A DNA stretch of 51,723 bases from Alphaproteobacteria bacterium (GTDB lineage Bacteria > Pseudomonadota > Alphaproteobacteria > Puniceispirillales > Puniceispirillaceae). Below the pieces are notes generated by a model. The model made no database searches. It had not been told where the DNA came from and worked only from the letters and a program-made list of their open reading frames with translations. The translations under genes were made by a program, and so were the position numbers. The stretch's first letter is position 1; each line of letters opens with the position of its first letter. The stretch is from positions 1 to 51,723 of the forward strand of contig JAKMFL010000034.1 of assembly GCA_022425485.1 (NCBI GenBank). The letters are read 5' to 3'. Positions 42,360-51,101 of this stretch are shown in pieces.

Positions 42360-42680
42360 TTATTCTGCAGTCAGCGTTGTTGCCATGGCTTCGCGCTCAA
42401 AACTATAGACACACACGCCTGAAAATTTACTTTGTTTAAACGCGAAGGCAGCCTTTATATCTTCTAGCAATGTGGGTATTTCTTTTTCAAAAGCCAACAT
42501 CCTTTCTGGATTTTCAAATCGGATATTGACGGCAATTTCACCCTCTTTACCAACCGTGACATGCAGGCCATGAAAGTCAAATTTTGAAATGCGGGCACCC
42601 AAAGTGTCCGACAGGTTTTGCGAGGCCAATTTAGCTTCAGCAACACTCGGAAATTTTAGTTGTAGCAACGTTGCAAACAT
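42360..42680 (-). CDS. Conserved 106-aa partner of GAF protein, second copy
   Basis: A 106-residue protein, paralogue of the one at 24207-24527. Both are exactly 106 residues and share the opening M(Y/F)A..., LKFPSVAEAK, SD.(L/F)G, a central strand with even spacing, and GVFVY/GVCVY followed by an acidic patch and a TTLT/DTSIT-type end. It lies six bases after the GAF gene, in the same order as copy one. Identity looks moderate rather than recent, so the duplication is old or the copies came separately. The fold is unknown; a small alpha+beta sandwich is my guess. No signal peptide or metal motif is visible. Confidence 0.78.
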   Translation of the reverse strand: MFATLLQLKFPSVAEAKLASQNLSDTLGARISKFDFHGLHVTVGKEGEIAVNIRFENPERMLAFEKEIPTLLEDIKAAFAFKQSKFSGVCVYSFEREAMATTLTAE

Positions 42681-42686
42681 GAAATC

Positions 42687-43577
42687 CTACCCTAATTTCC
42701 CAAGCAGATCATCCAGAGAATGTCCCTCGGCTGGGCTGCCAACGGAGACACCCTTAAAGGTTTCTGGTGCCAAGCCAATCGCCTCTTTTAAGTCTCTTCC
42801 GCTTTGTGTTAGCTGATGCCCTGTCCCTGCTGCTTCGATAATTGCATCTGCTTTCAGCCTATCTAACGCCTCTTTATCGGCGGTGCCCCGCGCACAAAAA
42901 TCCAGAAATCCAGCAAATTCTTCTAGGGTGCCCTCAGGGGCGGCTGCGCGAAACTTGCCCAAGATAATACTAAGCCGCGATGCGGTAAAATTAGCCTGTT
43001 CTGCCATGCGCACAATATGTCCGCCAAGGGTCGTGGCAAGATTGCACATCAACCTGATCTGCTCCGCATCTGGATAGAGGGGCTGAGAGTGATAAGCGCA
43101 TAAAGTGCCGATAGCAAACCCTTCTGAAGTGATAATTGGAAAGCCGCCATAGAACTGCATATTCATAGGGGCCTTTGTGAAAAAAGTGCCGGCAAAACGC
43201 GTGTCTTTGCTAAAATCATTAATGATGGTTGGCGTTGGCGTCAAAATCGCATGCTGACATATAGACATTTGCCGGGGAAGACCCACCTCTGGGTCAAAGA
43301 TGTGGTTTGAGCCACTGATCGCATACATGCTGTCCTCGGTCAGCATGTTTGTTGCACTCTCATCACACCCCAGAATTAAGCGCACAACGTCGTTATACAC
43401 CTCGAATTGATCAGATTTATCAACGCCTATTAACCCTGTCCATGCCACCTTTTCAGCGCGTTTTTCCTCATTAGCGGGAGGCTCAGCAACAGGCACTTTA
43501 CGTGACTTTGCAAGCGCTATTCCCATTTTAAGAAAACGATGCACGCCTTGCGTTTTGATCATTCGGCGAAGAGACAT
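42687..43577 (-). CDS. GAF-domain protein, second copy of the GAF + 106-aa module
   Basis: A 296-residue cytoplasmic protein homologous to the one at 23380-24204. It adds a basic N-terminal segment (MSLRRMIKTQGVHRFLKMG) before the shared ANEEKRAEKVAWTGLI. The GAF domain covers ~50-195 and includes MSICQHAILTPTP, FYGGFPIITSEGFAIGTLC and a conserved-looking pair of cysteines. The C-terminal part HQLTQSGRDLKEAIGLAPETF and the ending HSLDDLLGKLG match LLTDEGRHLQEKM and MLDDMLSQLN of copy one. The conserved LDDxLxxL tail may be a docking element. No output domain is recognisable. Confidence 0.78.
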   Translation of the reverse strand: MSLRRMIKTQGVHRFLKMGIALAKSRKVPVAEPPANEEKRAEKVAWTGLIGVDKSDQFEVYNDVVRLILGCDESATNMLTEDSMYAISGSNHIFDPEVGLPRQMSICQHAILTPTPTIINDFSKDTRFAGTFFTKAPMNMQFYGGFPIITSEGFAIGTLCAYHSQPLYPDAEQIRLMCNLATTLGGHIVRMAEQANFTASRLSIILGKFRAAAPEGTLEEFAGFLDFCARGTADKEALDRLKADAIIEAAGTGHQLTQSGRDLKEAIGLAPETFKGVSVGSPAEGHSLDDLLGKLG

Positions 43578-43722
43578 AACAAGCCTATTTACATAACAGA
43601 GCCAAAAGTATGACCCAATGCGCGGATGCCTGCAAGCCGTGTTATCGGGCTGCCTCTTTTATGCGCATGTCAAATTTCGCTGTAACAGATTTTACTAGTA
43701 GCGCTTTTATGGCCGAAGCGGT

Positions 43723-44394
43723 CTAGCGCAGCGCCATCTCCCAGAAATCAATTTCCAGCGCCGTTGCCTTACTAAATTTCTTTTTCAGACTTGCCCATTT
43801 GTAGCTATCCTCAAAATGCACGCCTAAGCGCAAATCAACAGAATTATCAAACAACGCGCCGACATCTCTAGACAGGGATTGGTATTCAGTACCAGAATAG
43901 GTATCTATCCATGCCTGATACATCTGGTTTTCTGGCTTGCAATGGGCGATATTTTTGCCAATTTCAGCATAGCCAAGTACACATGGAATAAGCGGCGTGA
44001 TCAAATCTAGAAAATCACCAGAATAGCCACTTTCCAGAACATATCTTGTATAAGCGATATTATTATGCTTCTCATCCGCATTTTCGATCTGGCTTTGCGG
44101 TATCCCATAAGATGCACATAATTTTATATGACTATCTATTTCAAAATTTATAAGGCCATTTAAGGTACCCGCACAAAGCTTCATTTCCTCTAGATTATCC
44201 GCCTTGGCTACCGCCAGTGCCCACGCCTTAGAAAATTGAATAAGAAAAAGATAATCTTGGATGAGATAATTAAAAAACTTCTCTTCTGGCAATTTGCCAC
44301 TAGAGAGCTGGGATATAAATTCATGTTTGGTATAGGCCTGCCATTCCTGATCTGCCGCCATTTTCATTAAAGAAAACATTTTACCGTAAGACAT
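43723..44394 (-). CDS. tenA: TenA-family aminopyrimidine aminohydrolase (thiaminase II)
   Basis: A 223-residue all-helical protein. The nucleophilic cysteine (~138) lies in LIPCVLGYAEIG, an active-site Asp is in NYLIQDYLFL, and the C-terminal glutamate is in DFWEMAL; all are typical of TenA. It hydrolyses aminopyrimidine breakdown products of thiamine for salvage. It stands alone, with no other thiamine gene adjacent and no visible TPP riboswitch upstream. A THI5-like protein is encoded 23 kb away, but there is no direct evidence that they cooperate. Confidence 0.9.
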   Translation of the reverse strand: MSYGKMFSLMKMAADQEWQAYTKHEFISQLSSGKLPEEKFFNYLIQDYLFLIQFSKAWALAVAKADNLEEMKLCAGTLNGLINFEIDSHIKLCASYGIPQSQIENADEKHNNIAYTRYVLESGYSGDFLDLITPLIPCVLGYAEIGKNIAHCKPENQMYQAWIDTYSGTEYQSLSRDVGALFDNSVDLRLGVHFEDSYKWASLKKKFSKATALEIDFWEMALR

Positions 44395-44579
44395 TTATCC
44401 CCCCTTTTATTAACCGCGTCTGCGCCAAGCTTATTGCCCCGCAAAAGCCACCAGATGCGGTGCCTTGCCTAAATCTATATTTCTTCTGCTTTACCTGTTA
44501 GGCTTTCATCAGACGATATTTTATCTAAAGTTTGAGATGGTGCAACCAAAACAGAGTTGCACATTTAAGGAGCCTAAAG

Positions 44580-45485
44580 ATGGGAAGCCTTGTTGTTTTA
44601 GGGGTCTTTGTTGCCGACACCTCATTTCGGGCATCGCGCATGCCAAAGATGGGGGAAACCATTTTTGGCGATAGTTTTGCGCTGGGGCCAGGCGGGAAAG
44701 GGTCTAACCAAGCGGTTGCCGCTGGCAAGCTGGGCGCAGATGTCTCTATTATCAGCTGTCTTGGGGATGATGATTTCGGCCAAATGGCGTTGCAAACATG
44801 GCAAGATGCAAATGTGAAGCCTGTAATTATTCAAACCAAAAATGCGTATACAGGCGCCGCGTTTATTTTTGTGGATGCAAAAAGCGGTGATAATGCAATT
44901 ATTGTCTCCCCCGGTGTAGCCGCAGAGATTACGCCTAGCATCATAACTGAAAATCACGCCCTTATTGCCTCAGCAGATGTTTTTATCACGCAGCTAGAAC
45001 AGCCTATTGACGCTGCCTATGCAGGGCTGAAACTTGCGAGGGAGCACGGCAATATTACCATCTTAAACCCCGCCCCTGCTGCGGAACTGCCCGAAGATAT
45101 CTTTGCCCTTTGTGATTATCTGACCCCTAATGAGACAGAGACAGAAGCGATAACCGGCTTTCCAGTCCGCACCGAAAAAGACGCAGAAATTGCCGCAGAA
45201 GCGCTGGCAAAAAAAGGCGTCAAAACCCCCATTATCACGATGGGGGAGCAGGGCGCATATCTTTATGGGCACGGAATGGTACCTGCCATTAATGCTGGCC
45301 CCGTTGTCGAAACTACTGGCGCGGGCGATGCGTTTAATGGGGCGCTAGCTACCGCCCTTGCGGAAGGAAAATCGCCGCTAGCAGCGGTTCGTTTTGGATG
45401 TGCTACAGCGGCCCTGTCGGTTACCCGCCCCGGCACCGCACCTGCCATGCCATCGCGTGAAGAGGTCGAACAATTACTCGGTTAA
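44580..45485 (+). CDS. rbsK: Ribokinase
   Basis: A 301-residue PfkB-family sugar kinase. The N-terminal VVLGVFVADTSFRASRMP and the GPGGKGSNQAVAA motif are characteristic of ribokinases. The catalytic GAGDAFNGALA is near the C terminus. The ATG at 44580 has AAGGAG seven bases upstream; a longer frame from 44532 has no such site. It phosphorylates ribose, or a similar sugar, to ribose-5-phosphate. It has no adjacent ribose transporter and is divergent from tenA. Sugar specificity is inferred from family motifs. Confidence 0.88.
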   Translation: MGSLVVLGVFVADTSFRASRMPKMGETIFGDSFALGPGGKGSNQAVAAGKLGADVSIISCLGDDDFGQMALQTWQDANVKPVIIQTKNAYTGAAFIFVDAKSGDNAIIVSPGVAAEITPSIITENHALIASADVFITQLEQPIDAAYAGLKLAREHGNITILNPAPAAELPEDIFALCDYLTPNETETEAITGFPVRTEKDAEIAAEALAKKGVKTPIITMGEQGAYLYGHGMVPAINAGPVVETTGAGDAFNGALATALAEGKSPLAAVRFGCATAALSVTRPGTAPAMPSREEVEQLLG

Positions 45486-45590
45486 ACACCCACATATTTT
45501 TGCTGATTGCGAGGTTAGCGCCATCCTATCCCCCGGCCAAATAGGGCTACCATGCTTACCAAGCCCTCACGCTGGCTTGGGCTGCATCGT

Positions 45591-46055
45591 TCAAATTTTC
45601 AAGTCTAGCCGCGGTTTCCAAAATGGGCGGAATAACTCGATCTTTGGACAGCGGTTCATAACCACTTGCAAACCTGCTGCCTCAGCCAGCTTTGCTGCCG
45701 CATCATCATAAACACCAATTTGCCCCCACAGCACTTTAGCTTTTATCGCTATCGCCTTTTCAGCAATGCCATATAGCTCTTCTTTTGGGCGAAAGACATC
45801 TACCATATCGACCGGCTTTTCGATTTCCTCAAGCGCATTATAAACCTTCAGTCCCCTGATTTCCGTTACCTTAGGGTTTGGATTTACAGGCAGAATATCA
45901 TAGCCAATTTCGTTTAATTGTCGCAAAACGCCATAGCTGAATTTAGTCTTATCCGCACTTGCCCCGACCATAGCAATGGTTTTAACCGACTTCAGTATAT
46001 CGGCCAGATATTTTGGATCATAATCATATAAATGGTCGATATTAGCTTGTGGCAT
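45591..46055 (-). CDS. CoA-binding domain protein (YccU family)
   Basis: A 154-residue Rossmann-like protein of the CoA-binding family. The glycine-rich segment AMVGASADKTKFSYGVLRQL and the later VLWGQIGVYDDAAAKLAE are typical. NRCPKIE near the end is strongly conserved in the family. Its ATG follows the TAA of the ferredoxin gene with no gap. It is the third gene of a unit with the SBP56 homologue and a [2Fe-2S] ferredoxin. Its role is unknown; binding of CoA, a nucleotide or an acyl-thiol compound is inferred. Confidence 0.85.
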   Translation of the reverse strand: MPQANIDHLYDYDPKYLADILKSVKTIAMVGASADKTKFSYGVLRQLNEIGYDILPVNPNPKVTEIRGLKVYNALEEIEKPVDMVDVFRPKEELYGIAEKAIAIKAKVLWGQIGVYDDAAAKLAEAAGLQVVMNRCPKIELFRPFWKPRLDLKI

Positions 46056-46430
46056 TTAGCTCTCCTTCTTCGCGGCAATATCTGCTTTCAGCTCATGCGG
46101 CTTTAACGGATCAAGAAAAGGATTTCGATAAAGCTTATCATGACTTTCAACACCAATTTCCAGCGTAATATCAGATTGAGGGCGCGCCACACATAAAATG
46201 ACATAGCCATTGTTAATTTGCCGATTATTTAAGGCCACTTGTGTGCGCTGATCCACCTCACCAGAAATCAATTTAGCGGCGCAGGTAATACAGCCGCCAT
46301 ATTTGCACCCATAGGGCAGATCAACACCCGCATCGCGCAAACTCGCTAGCAATGTGCGCCGACCATCCACCTGATAGCGTGCCTTATCGCGGTTGGCCAG
46401 CGTGACCTGATACATCGCCCTATCCGTCAT
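46056..46430 (-). CDS. [2Fe-2S] plant-type ferredoxin
   Basis: A 124-residue electron carrier. The cluster ligands are in CKYGGCITC, with a fourth cysteine about 30 residues later in VILCVARPQ, the standard plant-type spacing. The protein has a basic/acidic C-terminal tail (PHELKADIAAKKES) beyond the usual domain. I start at the ATG at 46430, which overlaps the TGA of the SBP56-like gene (TGATG). A start at 46454 would overlap more and lacks support. Coupling to an SBP56-type gene suggests that it passes electrons to or from that protein or a partner. Confidence 0.88.
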   Translation of the reverse strand: MTDRAMYQVTLANRDKARYQVDGRRTLLASLRDAGVDLPYGCKYGGCITCAAKLISGEVDQRTQVALNNRQINNGYVILCVARPQSDITLEIGVESHDKLYRNPFLDPLKPHELKADIAAKKES

Positions 46431-47779
46431 CACAGCCAGATATCGCTTGTACAATCCCCGCCCGGATAGCGTGCTTCATGGCAGCGGCTAGGCCCGTTTG
46501 GCTCTTTGCCAAAATCAACAATAAAGTCTGGGTTTATTTTCATGCCGCCATTAATTGGGTCGCAATCTATTTGCACCATTACCCCACCCTTTTCCCGAAT
46601 TTCCGGATAGAATTGGTTATCCCATGTGGAAAATAGTGAGGTAGTAACATAGAGCCGGCGCCCATCAAGGCTGAGCTGAAACATTTGCGGCCCACCAGCT
46701 ACCTCAACCCCGTTTACCACCGGTGCCTTTCCAAGCAGCCCGCCCATATAAACCTGCCCCGTTAACTTTGGGGAATGCGGGTCTGAAATATCATATTGGC
46801 GCATATCCCCATGCAACCAGTTATTCAGATAGAGATATTTATCATCCATCGAAATCAGGATAGCGGACATCACACCGGGCAGAGGAATAGGCCAGTCAGG
46901 GTGCATTTCGTTTGCAACATCAATGATTTTTTCCCACTGCCATTTGCCGCCCTCATCCTTCCACCAGTGAATAACATTGGTAGATAATGCAGCCCCGCAA
47001 AACCCATGTGTGCTGTCTGGATTATGGTGAAACTTTACCTCCAGCGGCAGCAACCCATCTTCGCCTAGATATTTGCTCTCGATAGGCTCACGCTTTTCAA
47101 AATCCCAGAAATGCAGCTCTCTTCCATATTTAAGATGCCCTACTTCTTCTAGGTCGAACCCGGGCATAAAGGTGTTAGGGGCTGCCCATTCAGAGCTGAC
47201 CATCACGTTATGGCGTGGCTGATACCAAAAATCATAGCCAAACTTGATATCGCCCATAGAATTTTCCCAGCGCCCGACAATCTCAAAATCTTTATTTAAA
47301 TGAAGATAGCCGCCAGGTGCCTCCCCCTTAGCATTACCAAGAAAGGAAATAATGATCTCAGAACCTAGACAGTGAACGGTATGGGGCCCAGACAGATCTG
47401 CCTTAGCCTTAATTTCAGCGCCATCAATAACTTTGTGTAATCTCGGCGCGCGCGGGTCGGTGGCGGTATCAACAATATGTAATTTATTGGAACGCACACC
47501 AGGTAATATTAGATAGCTACGCGACATAGAGCCATCTTGGAAACACGAAGAACAGGCATTCCAGCCCATATGATGAAGCTCGTCCCCTATCCCGGGCATC
47601 TCCAGCCGGTGAATAACCTGACTATAGCTAGGGCTATCAGGGTCAACATCTATCGTTGCCAGATAGTCCGGCTTTTGGATGCCCGTCCCAGTATAGATGG
47701 CAATGGTATAAAGCAGCTTCTCATTAGGCGACTTGATAGCCTCCTGAGGGCTGGAAAAGCCAGGTCCGCAACATTCCAT
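46430..47779 (-). CDS. Selenium-binding protein SBP56 family / methanethiol oxidase-like
   Basis: A 449-residue beta-propeller protein. The N-terminal MECCGPGFSSPQEAI, the GWNACSSC segment, the HTVHCLGSEIIISFLGN region and the repeated His-containing segments (KFHHNPDSTHGF, NNWLHGDMRQY) mark the SBP56 family. Characterised bacterial members oxidise methanethiol to formaldehyde, sulfide and hydrogen peroxide with copper. I start at the ATG at 47779, with AGAGG six bases upstream; a longer frame to 47854 is unlikely. No signal peptide is visible, so it should be cytoplasmic, unlike some periplasmic MtoX proteins. It heads the SBP56-ferredoxin-CoA-binding operon. Confidence 0.87.
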   Translation of the reverse strand: MECCGPGFSSPQEAIKSPNEKLLYTIAIYTGTGIQKPDYLATIDVDPDSPSYSQVIHRLEMPGIGDELHHMGWNACSSCFQDGSMSRSYLILPGVRSNKLHIVDTATDPRAPRLHKVIDGAEIKAKADLSGPHTVHCLGSEIIISFLGNAKGEAPGGYLHLNKDFEIVGRWENSMGDIKFGYDFWYQPRHNVMVSSEWAAPNTFMPGFDLEEVGHLKYGRELHFWDFEKREPIESKYLGEDGLLPLEVKFHHNPDSTHGFCGAALSTNVIHWWKDEGGKWQWEKIIDVANEMHPDWPIPLPGVMSAILISMDDKYLYLNNWLHGDMRQYDISDPHSPKLTGQVYMGGLLGKAPVVNGVEVAGGPQMFQLSLDGRRLYVTTSLFSTWDNQFYPEIREKGGVMVQIDCDPINGGMKINPDFIVDFGKEPNGPSRCHEARYPGGDCTSDIWL

Positions 47780-48013
47780 GATTAGCCTCTCTTTAAGCAG
47801 CCATGTTTTAGCGTATGTTCCAACCGCGCGCGATAGTAGATGCGCCCGAAACACGCCCCGTCCCCCTCAAGACTATACAAAAAGTCTGCGGGAACAATCA
47901 AAAAGCTACAAAAAATATTAGGTGCCCATACTTGCAAGACATAAAGCTTGAGGTTTCTGGCTCGCTATGCGTGAGCAGGGAAATGCGCAGTGCTTATTAG
48001 GCTAGGGCAGGCA

Positions 48014-49009
48014 TCATATCTCGGCTAGCGTTACCGGCATAGCTGATTGTGCAGAGCGGGTTGCTGCCTCTGCCATTGCTAGCGCATCAATCCCATCTGA
48101 AAGCGTTACTGGCAGGGCCGTGCCATTTGTGACAGCATCGACAAAACTTGCCCATTCTGCTGCATAGGCTGCCATATAACGCTCTAGGAAAAAGTAGGTT
48201 GGCTTTGCCCCTGTCACCCCTTTATCTGTTGATTTAACAACTGTATTTTCCAGCATGTTTTGTGCTTGTAACAGCCCTTGCGCGCCCAGCAATTCAACCC
48301 GTTGATCATAGCCATAAGCCGCGCGACGGGAATTCTTGATTACCGCTATCCTGCCATCTGCATAGCTGAGTGTTACAACAGCTGTATCCACATCCCCTGC
48401 GGCGCCAATCTCTGGATCAACCACACAGCTTGCCGTTGCCATGACAGAAATAGGCGCTTCGCCCATGATAAAATTTGCCATATCAAAATCATGGATCATC
48501 ATATCTCGAAATAGGCCGCCAGATGTTTTGATATAGGAAACAGGCGGCGGGGCAGGGTCAAATGAAGTGATAGACAGCAATTCTGCTTTGCCTATATCGC
48601 CAGCTTCTAAAGAGGCTTTTAGCGCCGCAAAATTGGGGTCAAAACGGCGGTTAAATCCGACCATGACAGGCACGCCTGAGGGGGCTGAATTATGCAAACA
48701 AGCGCGTGCACGCTCAAGGCTCAAATCAACAGGCTTTTCACATAAAACCGCTTTGCCAGCCGCTGTTGCTGCCTCGATCAGATCGGAATGGGTGTCCGTG
48801 GGCGTTGCGATCAGCACCGCATCTATTTCTGGATCGGCAATAATATCTTCATTTGTGCGCATTACAGCATCAAATTGCCTAGCCAATTTATCTGCCACTT
48901 CAGGATAAAAGTCAGATATGGCCACTAATTTACTCTGCGGATTTTGTGAAATGGCAGCCGCATGTACACCAGCGATGCGTCCCGCACCAAGCAAACCAAT
49001 TTTCAGCAT
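48014..49009 (-). CDS. iolG: Inositol 2-dehydrogenase-like Gfo/Idh/MocA oxidoreductase
   Basis: A 331-residue NAD-dependent dehydrogenase. The Rossmann motif is GLLGAGRIAGVHA, the catalytic EKP is at 91-93 (LCEKPVDLS), and GGLFRDMMIHDFDMANF is the typical substrate region of inositol dehydrogenases. It oxidises myo-inositol or a related cyclitol to the 2-keto form. It is a single gene here, with no iolBCDE or transporter in view. A palindromic motif and an inverted repeat (49040-49092) lie upstream and may control it. Another sugar substrate remains possible within this broad family. Confidence 0.83.
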   Translation of the reverse strand: MLKIGLLGAGRIAGVHAAAISQNPQSKLVAISDFYPEVADKLARQFDAVMRTNEDIIADPEIDAVLIATPTDTHSDLIEAATAAGKAVLCEKPVDLSLERARACLHNSAPSGVPVMVGFNRRFDPNFAALKASLEAGDIGKAELLSITSFDPAPPPVSYIKTSGGLFRDMMIHDFDMANFIMGEAPISVMATASCVVDPEIGAAGDVDTAVVTLSYADGRIAVIKNSRRAAYGYDQRVELLGAQGLLQAQNMLENTVVKSTDKGVTGAKPTYFFLERYMAAYAAEWASFVDAVTNGTALPVTLSDGIDALAMAEAATRSAQSAMPVTLAEI

Positions 49010-49039
49010 ATTTTCCTGCCCTGTATTTTGAGATTATAG

Positions 49040-49092
49040 GTGCATTTATTTGCACTCTGCTGGCGATATCTGACATGACATCTACCAGCAGA
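49040..49092. promoter_or_regulatory. Palindrome and inverted repeat upstream of iolG
   Basis: GTGCATTTATTTGCAC (49040-49055) has 5-bp palindromic arms. It adjoins TCTGCTGG (49056-49063) / CCAGCAGA (49085-49092), an 8-bp perfect inverted repeat. Both lie 31-83 bases upstream of the iolG start. They may be operators, or the hairpin may mark the 3' end of the metY transcript. Confidence 0.45.
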
Positions 49093-49159
49093 TCAACAAA
49101 TTTTTTTGCCCCTATTCATATTCAAAACAGGTTTTTTGCCTAAGGAATGCGCCTCACCC

Positions 49160-50485
49160 TTAAGCCACAATTTTTACATCAGGGGCGCCTTGATCAAGGG
49201 CCTGCTCAATATCCAGAATAATATCGTCAATATGCTCAATGCCGATAGATAACCTGACATAGCCAGAGGTTGCCCCCGCTTTAAGCTGATCCTCTTCAGA
49301 TAGCTGGGAATGTGTCGTAGAGGCTGGGTGGATGGCCAGACTTCGTGAATCGCCAATATTGGCTACATGATAGAATAACTTCAGCTGGTTTATGAACGCC
49401 TTTCCAGCCTCTAATCCGCCAGCCAGTTCAATACCAATAAGGGCGCCAAATCCGCGCGTTAGGTATTTTTGCGCTAATGCTTTTTGCCCCTCTTTGAACA
49501 GACCAGGATAAATGACATTTTTTACCGCTGGATGGCTGGTTAGAAATTCCACTAACTTGGCCGCATTTTCTTGTTGCTCGCGGAACCGAAGGGCAAGTGT
49601 CTCAAGGCCTTGAATGATGTTAAAAGCGTTGGTTGGGGATAATGCCGCGCCCAAATCTCTTAGCAACACAACCCGGGCCCTCACAGCATAGGCGATAGGT
49701 GCGCCCAACACTTCGGGTATTAATTCCCCCCAAATAGCGCCGTGATAACTACCGTCTGGTGTATTAAATAACGGCTGCTGAGACGGGTTTGCCACCCAAT
49801 CAAATTTGCCAGAATCAATAATTACTCCCCCTATAGAGGTACCATGCCCGCCAATATATTTTGTTAATGAATGCACGATAATTGCCGCGCCATGGTCAAA
49901 CGGACGACAGGTGATCGGTGCCGCTGTATTATCAACGATTAAGGGTATTCCCAGCGCATGGCCAATGGCCGCAACCTCTTCGATAGGAAAAGGCACGAGC
50001 TTGGGGTTAGGCAGCGTTTCGCCAAAATAAGCTCTGGTTTTGCTATCCGATAATTCACGGAAACTTTCCGGATTTTCAGGGTCAGCAAATCTGACTTCTA
50101 TACCCATATTTTTAAGCGTGTTTGTAAATAAATTATACGTCCCGCCATACAGATGTGGGGAGACAACAATATTATCGCCTGCGGAAGCTATATTTTGAAT
50201 AGCTAAAACGACAGCTGAGGAACCTGACGCAACTGCCAAAGCAGCCGCGCCGCCTTCTAACGCCGCCACTCTTTCTTCTAAAACTTGCGTCGTTGGATTC
50301 ATAATTCGGGTGTATATATTCCCCAACTCTTGCAAGGCAAACAGCTTTTGAGCGTGTTCTGTATCATCAAACTGATAACTTGTCGTTTGGTATATCGGAA
50401 CAGCAACTGAATTTGTTGCAGGGTCTTTTCTATATTGGCCGCCATGCAGACCAATGGTTTCTGGATGATTGCTTGCCGAAGTCAT
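49160..50485 (-). CDS. metY: O-acetylhomoserine sulfhydrylase (aminocarboxypropyltransferase)
   Basis: A 441-residue PLP-dependent enzyme of the Cys/Met metabolism family. N-terminal IGLHGGQYRKDPATNSVAVP, the PLP-lysine region VHSLTKYIGGHGTSIGG, and the C-terminal PASTTHSQLS are typical of MetY. It makes homocysteine from O-acetylhomoserine and sulfide, and with methanethiol it can make methionine directly. It is divergent from an Lrp/AsnC-type gene across a 151-base AT-rich region, which makes that protein its likely regulator. Length and motifs are normal. Confidence 0.93.
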   Translation of the reverse strand: MTSASNHPETIGLHGGQYRKDPATNSVAVPIYQTTSYQFDDTEHAQKLFALQELGNIYTRIMNPTTQVLEERVAALEGGAAALAVASGSSAVVLAIQNIASAGDNIVVSPHLYGGTYNLFTNTLKNMGIEVRFADPENPESFRELSDSKTRAYFGETLPNPKLVPFPIEEVAAIGHALGIPLIVDNTAAPITCRPFDHGAAIIVHSLTKYIGGHGTSIGGVIIDSGKFDWVANPSQQPLFNTPDGSYHGAIWGELIPEVLGAPIAYAVRARVVLLRDLGAALSPTNAFNIIQGLETLALRFREQQENAAKLVEFLTSHPAVKNVIYPGLFKEGQKALAQKYLTRGFGALIGIELAGGLEAGKAFINQLKLFYHVANIGDSRSLAIHPASTTHSQLSEEDQLKAGATSGYVRLSIGIEHIDDIILDIEQALDQGAPDVKIVA

Positions 50486-50636
50486 CTTCAGATTTCCTTA
50501 AAAATTAGGTGAATGGTTGGCCTATATATAAAGAGAGGAAAAGAATAGATTAAGAGATTTTCAAAAAATTTTTCTGTTTTTTCTTAATTTTTGCGATTAT
50601 TATGAACAAAATTCTTAAATATAGGTTTTTTTCAGA

Positions 50637-51095
50637 ATGGACATCACAGATAGAAAAATATTGGGGCTGGTTCAGAACAAAGCAGACCTTCAGCTTGCGG
50701 AAATAGCAAGACATGTTGGCATATCAAAAACAGCCTGCTGGAACCGGGTAAGGCGGCTTGAAGAAATAGGGGTCATTGAAGGGCGGTTTACCAAGTTGAA
50801 CCGGGTTTTGCTAGATTTACCTGTCGTCGTTTTTCTCGCTATTACGGTGCGAAGGCACTCCAAAGAATGGATTAAACAATTCCAATTTATAATAGACCAA
50901 TATCCAGAGATTATGGAGGTGCATAGATTAACAGGTGACGGGGCAGATTATCAGTTGAAAATTGTCTGCTCAAGCATTGAAGATTATGACAAGTTGCAAC
51001 AAGAGCTGATTGAAAAAATTGAATTCAACTCGATGTCATCTCATGTCTCTCTTTTAGAACTGAAAAGCACCACTGCCCTGCCGATTTCTAGCTGA
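50637..51095 (+). CDS. Lrp/AsnC-family transcriptional regulator
   Basis: A 152-residue regulator. The HTH occupies the first ~50 residues (DRKILGLVQNKADLQLAEIA, then VGISKTACWNRVRRLEEIGV). A RAM/ligand-binding ferredoxin-like domain follows, with the conserved-looking EVHRLTGDGADYQLKIV. It is divergent from metY, so it likely senses an amino acid such as methionine and controls metY and itself. The AT-rich intergenic region suits Lrp-type binding. Four 13-bp tandem repeats lie just after its stop codon. Confidence 0.9.
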   Translation: MDITDRKILGLVQNKADLQLAEIARHVGISKTACWNRVRRLEEIGVIEGRFTKLNRVLLDLPVVVFLAITVRRHSKEWIKQFQFIIDQYPEIMEVHRLTGDGADYQLKIVCSSIEDYDKLQQELIEKIEFNSMSSHVSLLELKSTTALPISS

Positions 51096-51101
51096 ACCGT
51101 C

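Noticed and set aside
47815-48000. Open plus-strand frame between iolG and the SBP56-like gene
   Set aside because: No ribosome site, no recognisable protein features, and unusual composition; treated as non-coding.
49056-49092. Inverted repeat as the intrinsic terminator of metY
   Set aside because: No U-tract follows on the minus strand, so I left it as an uncertain regulatory element.
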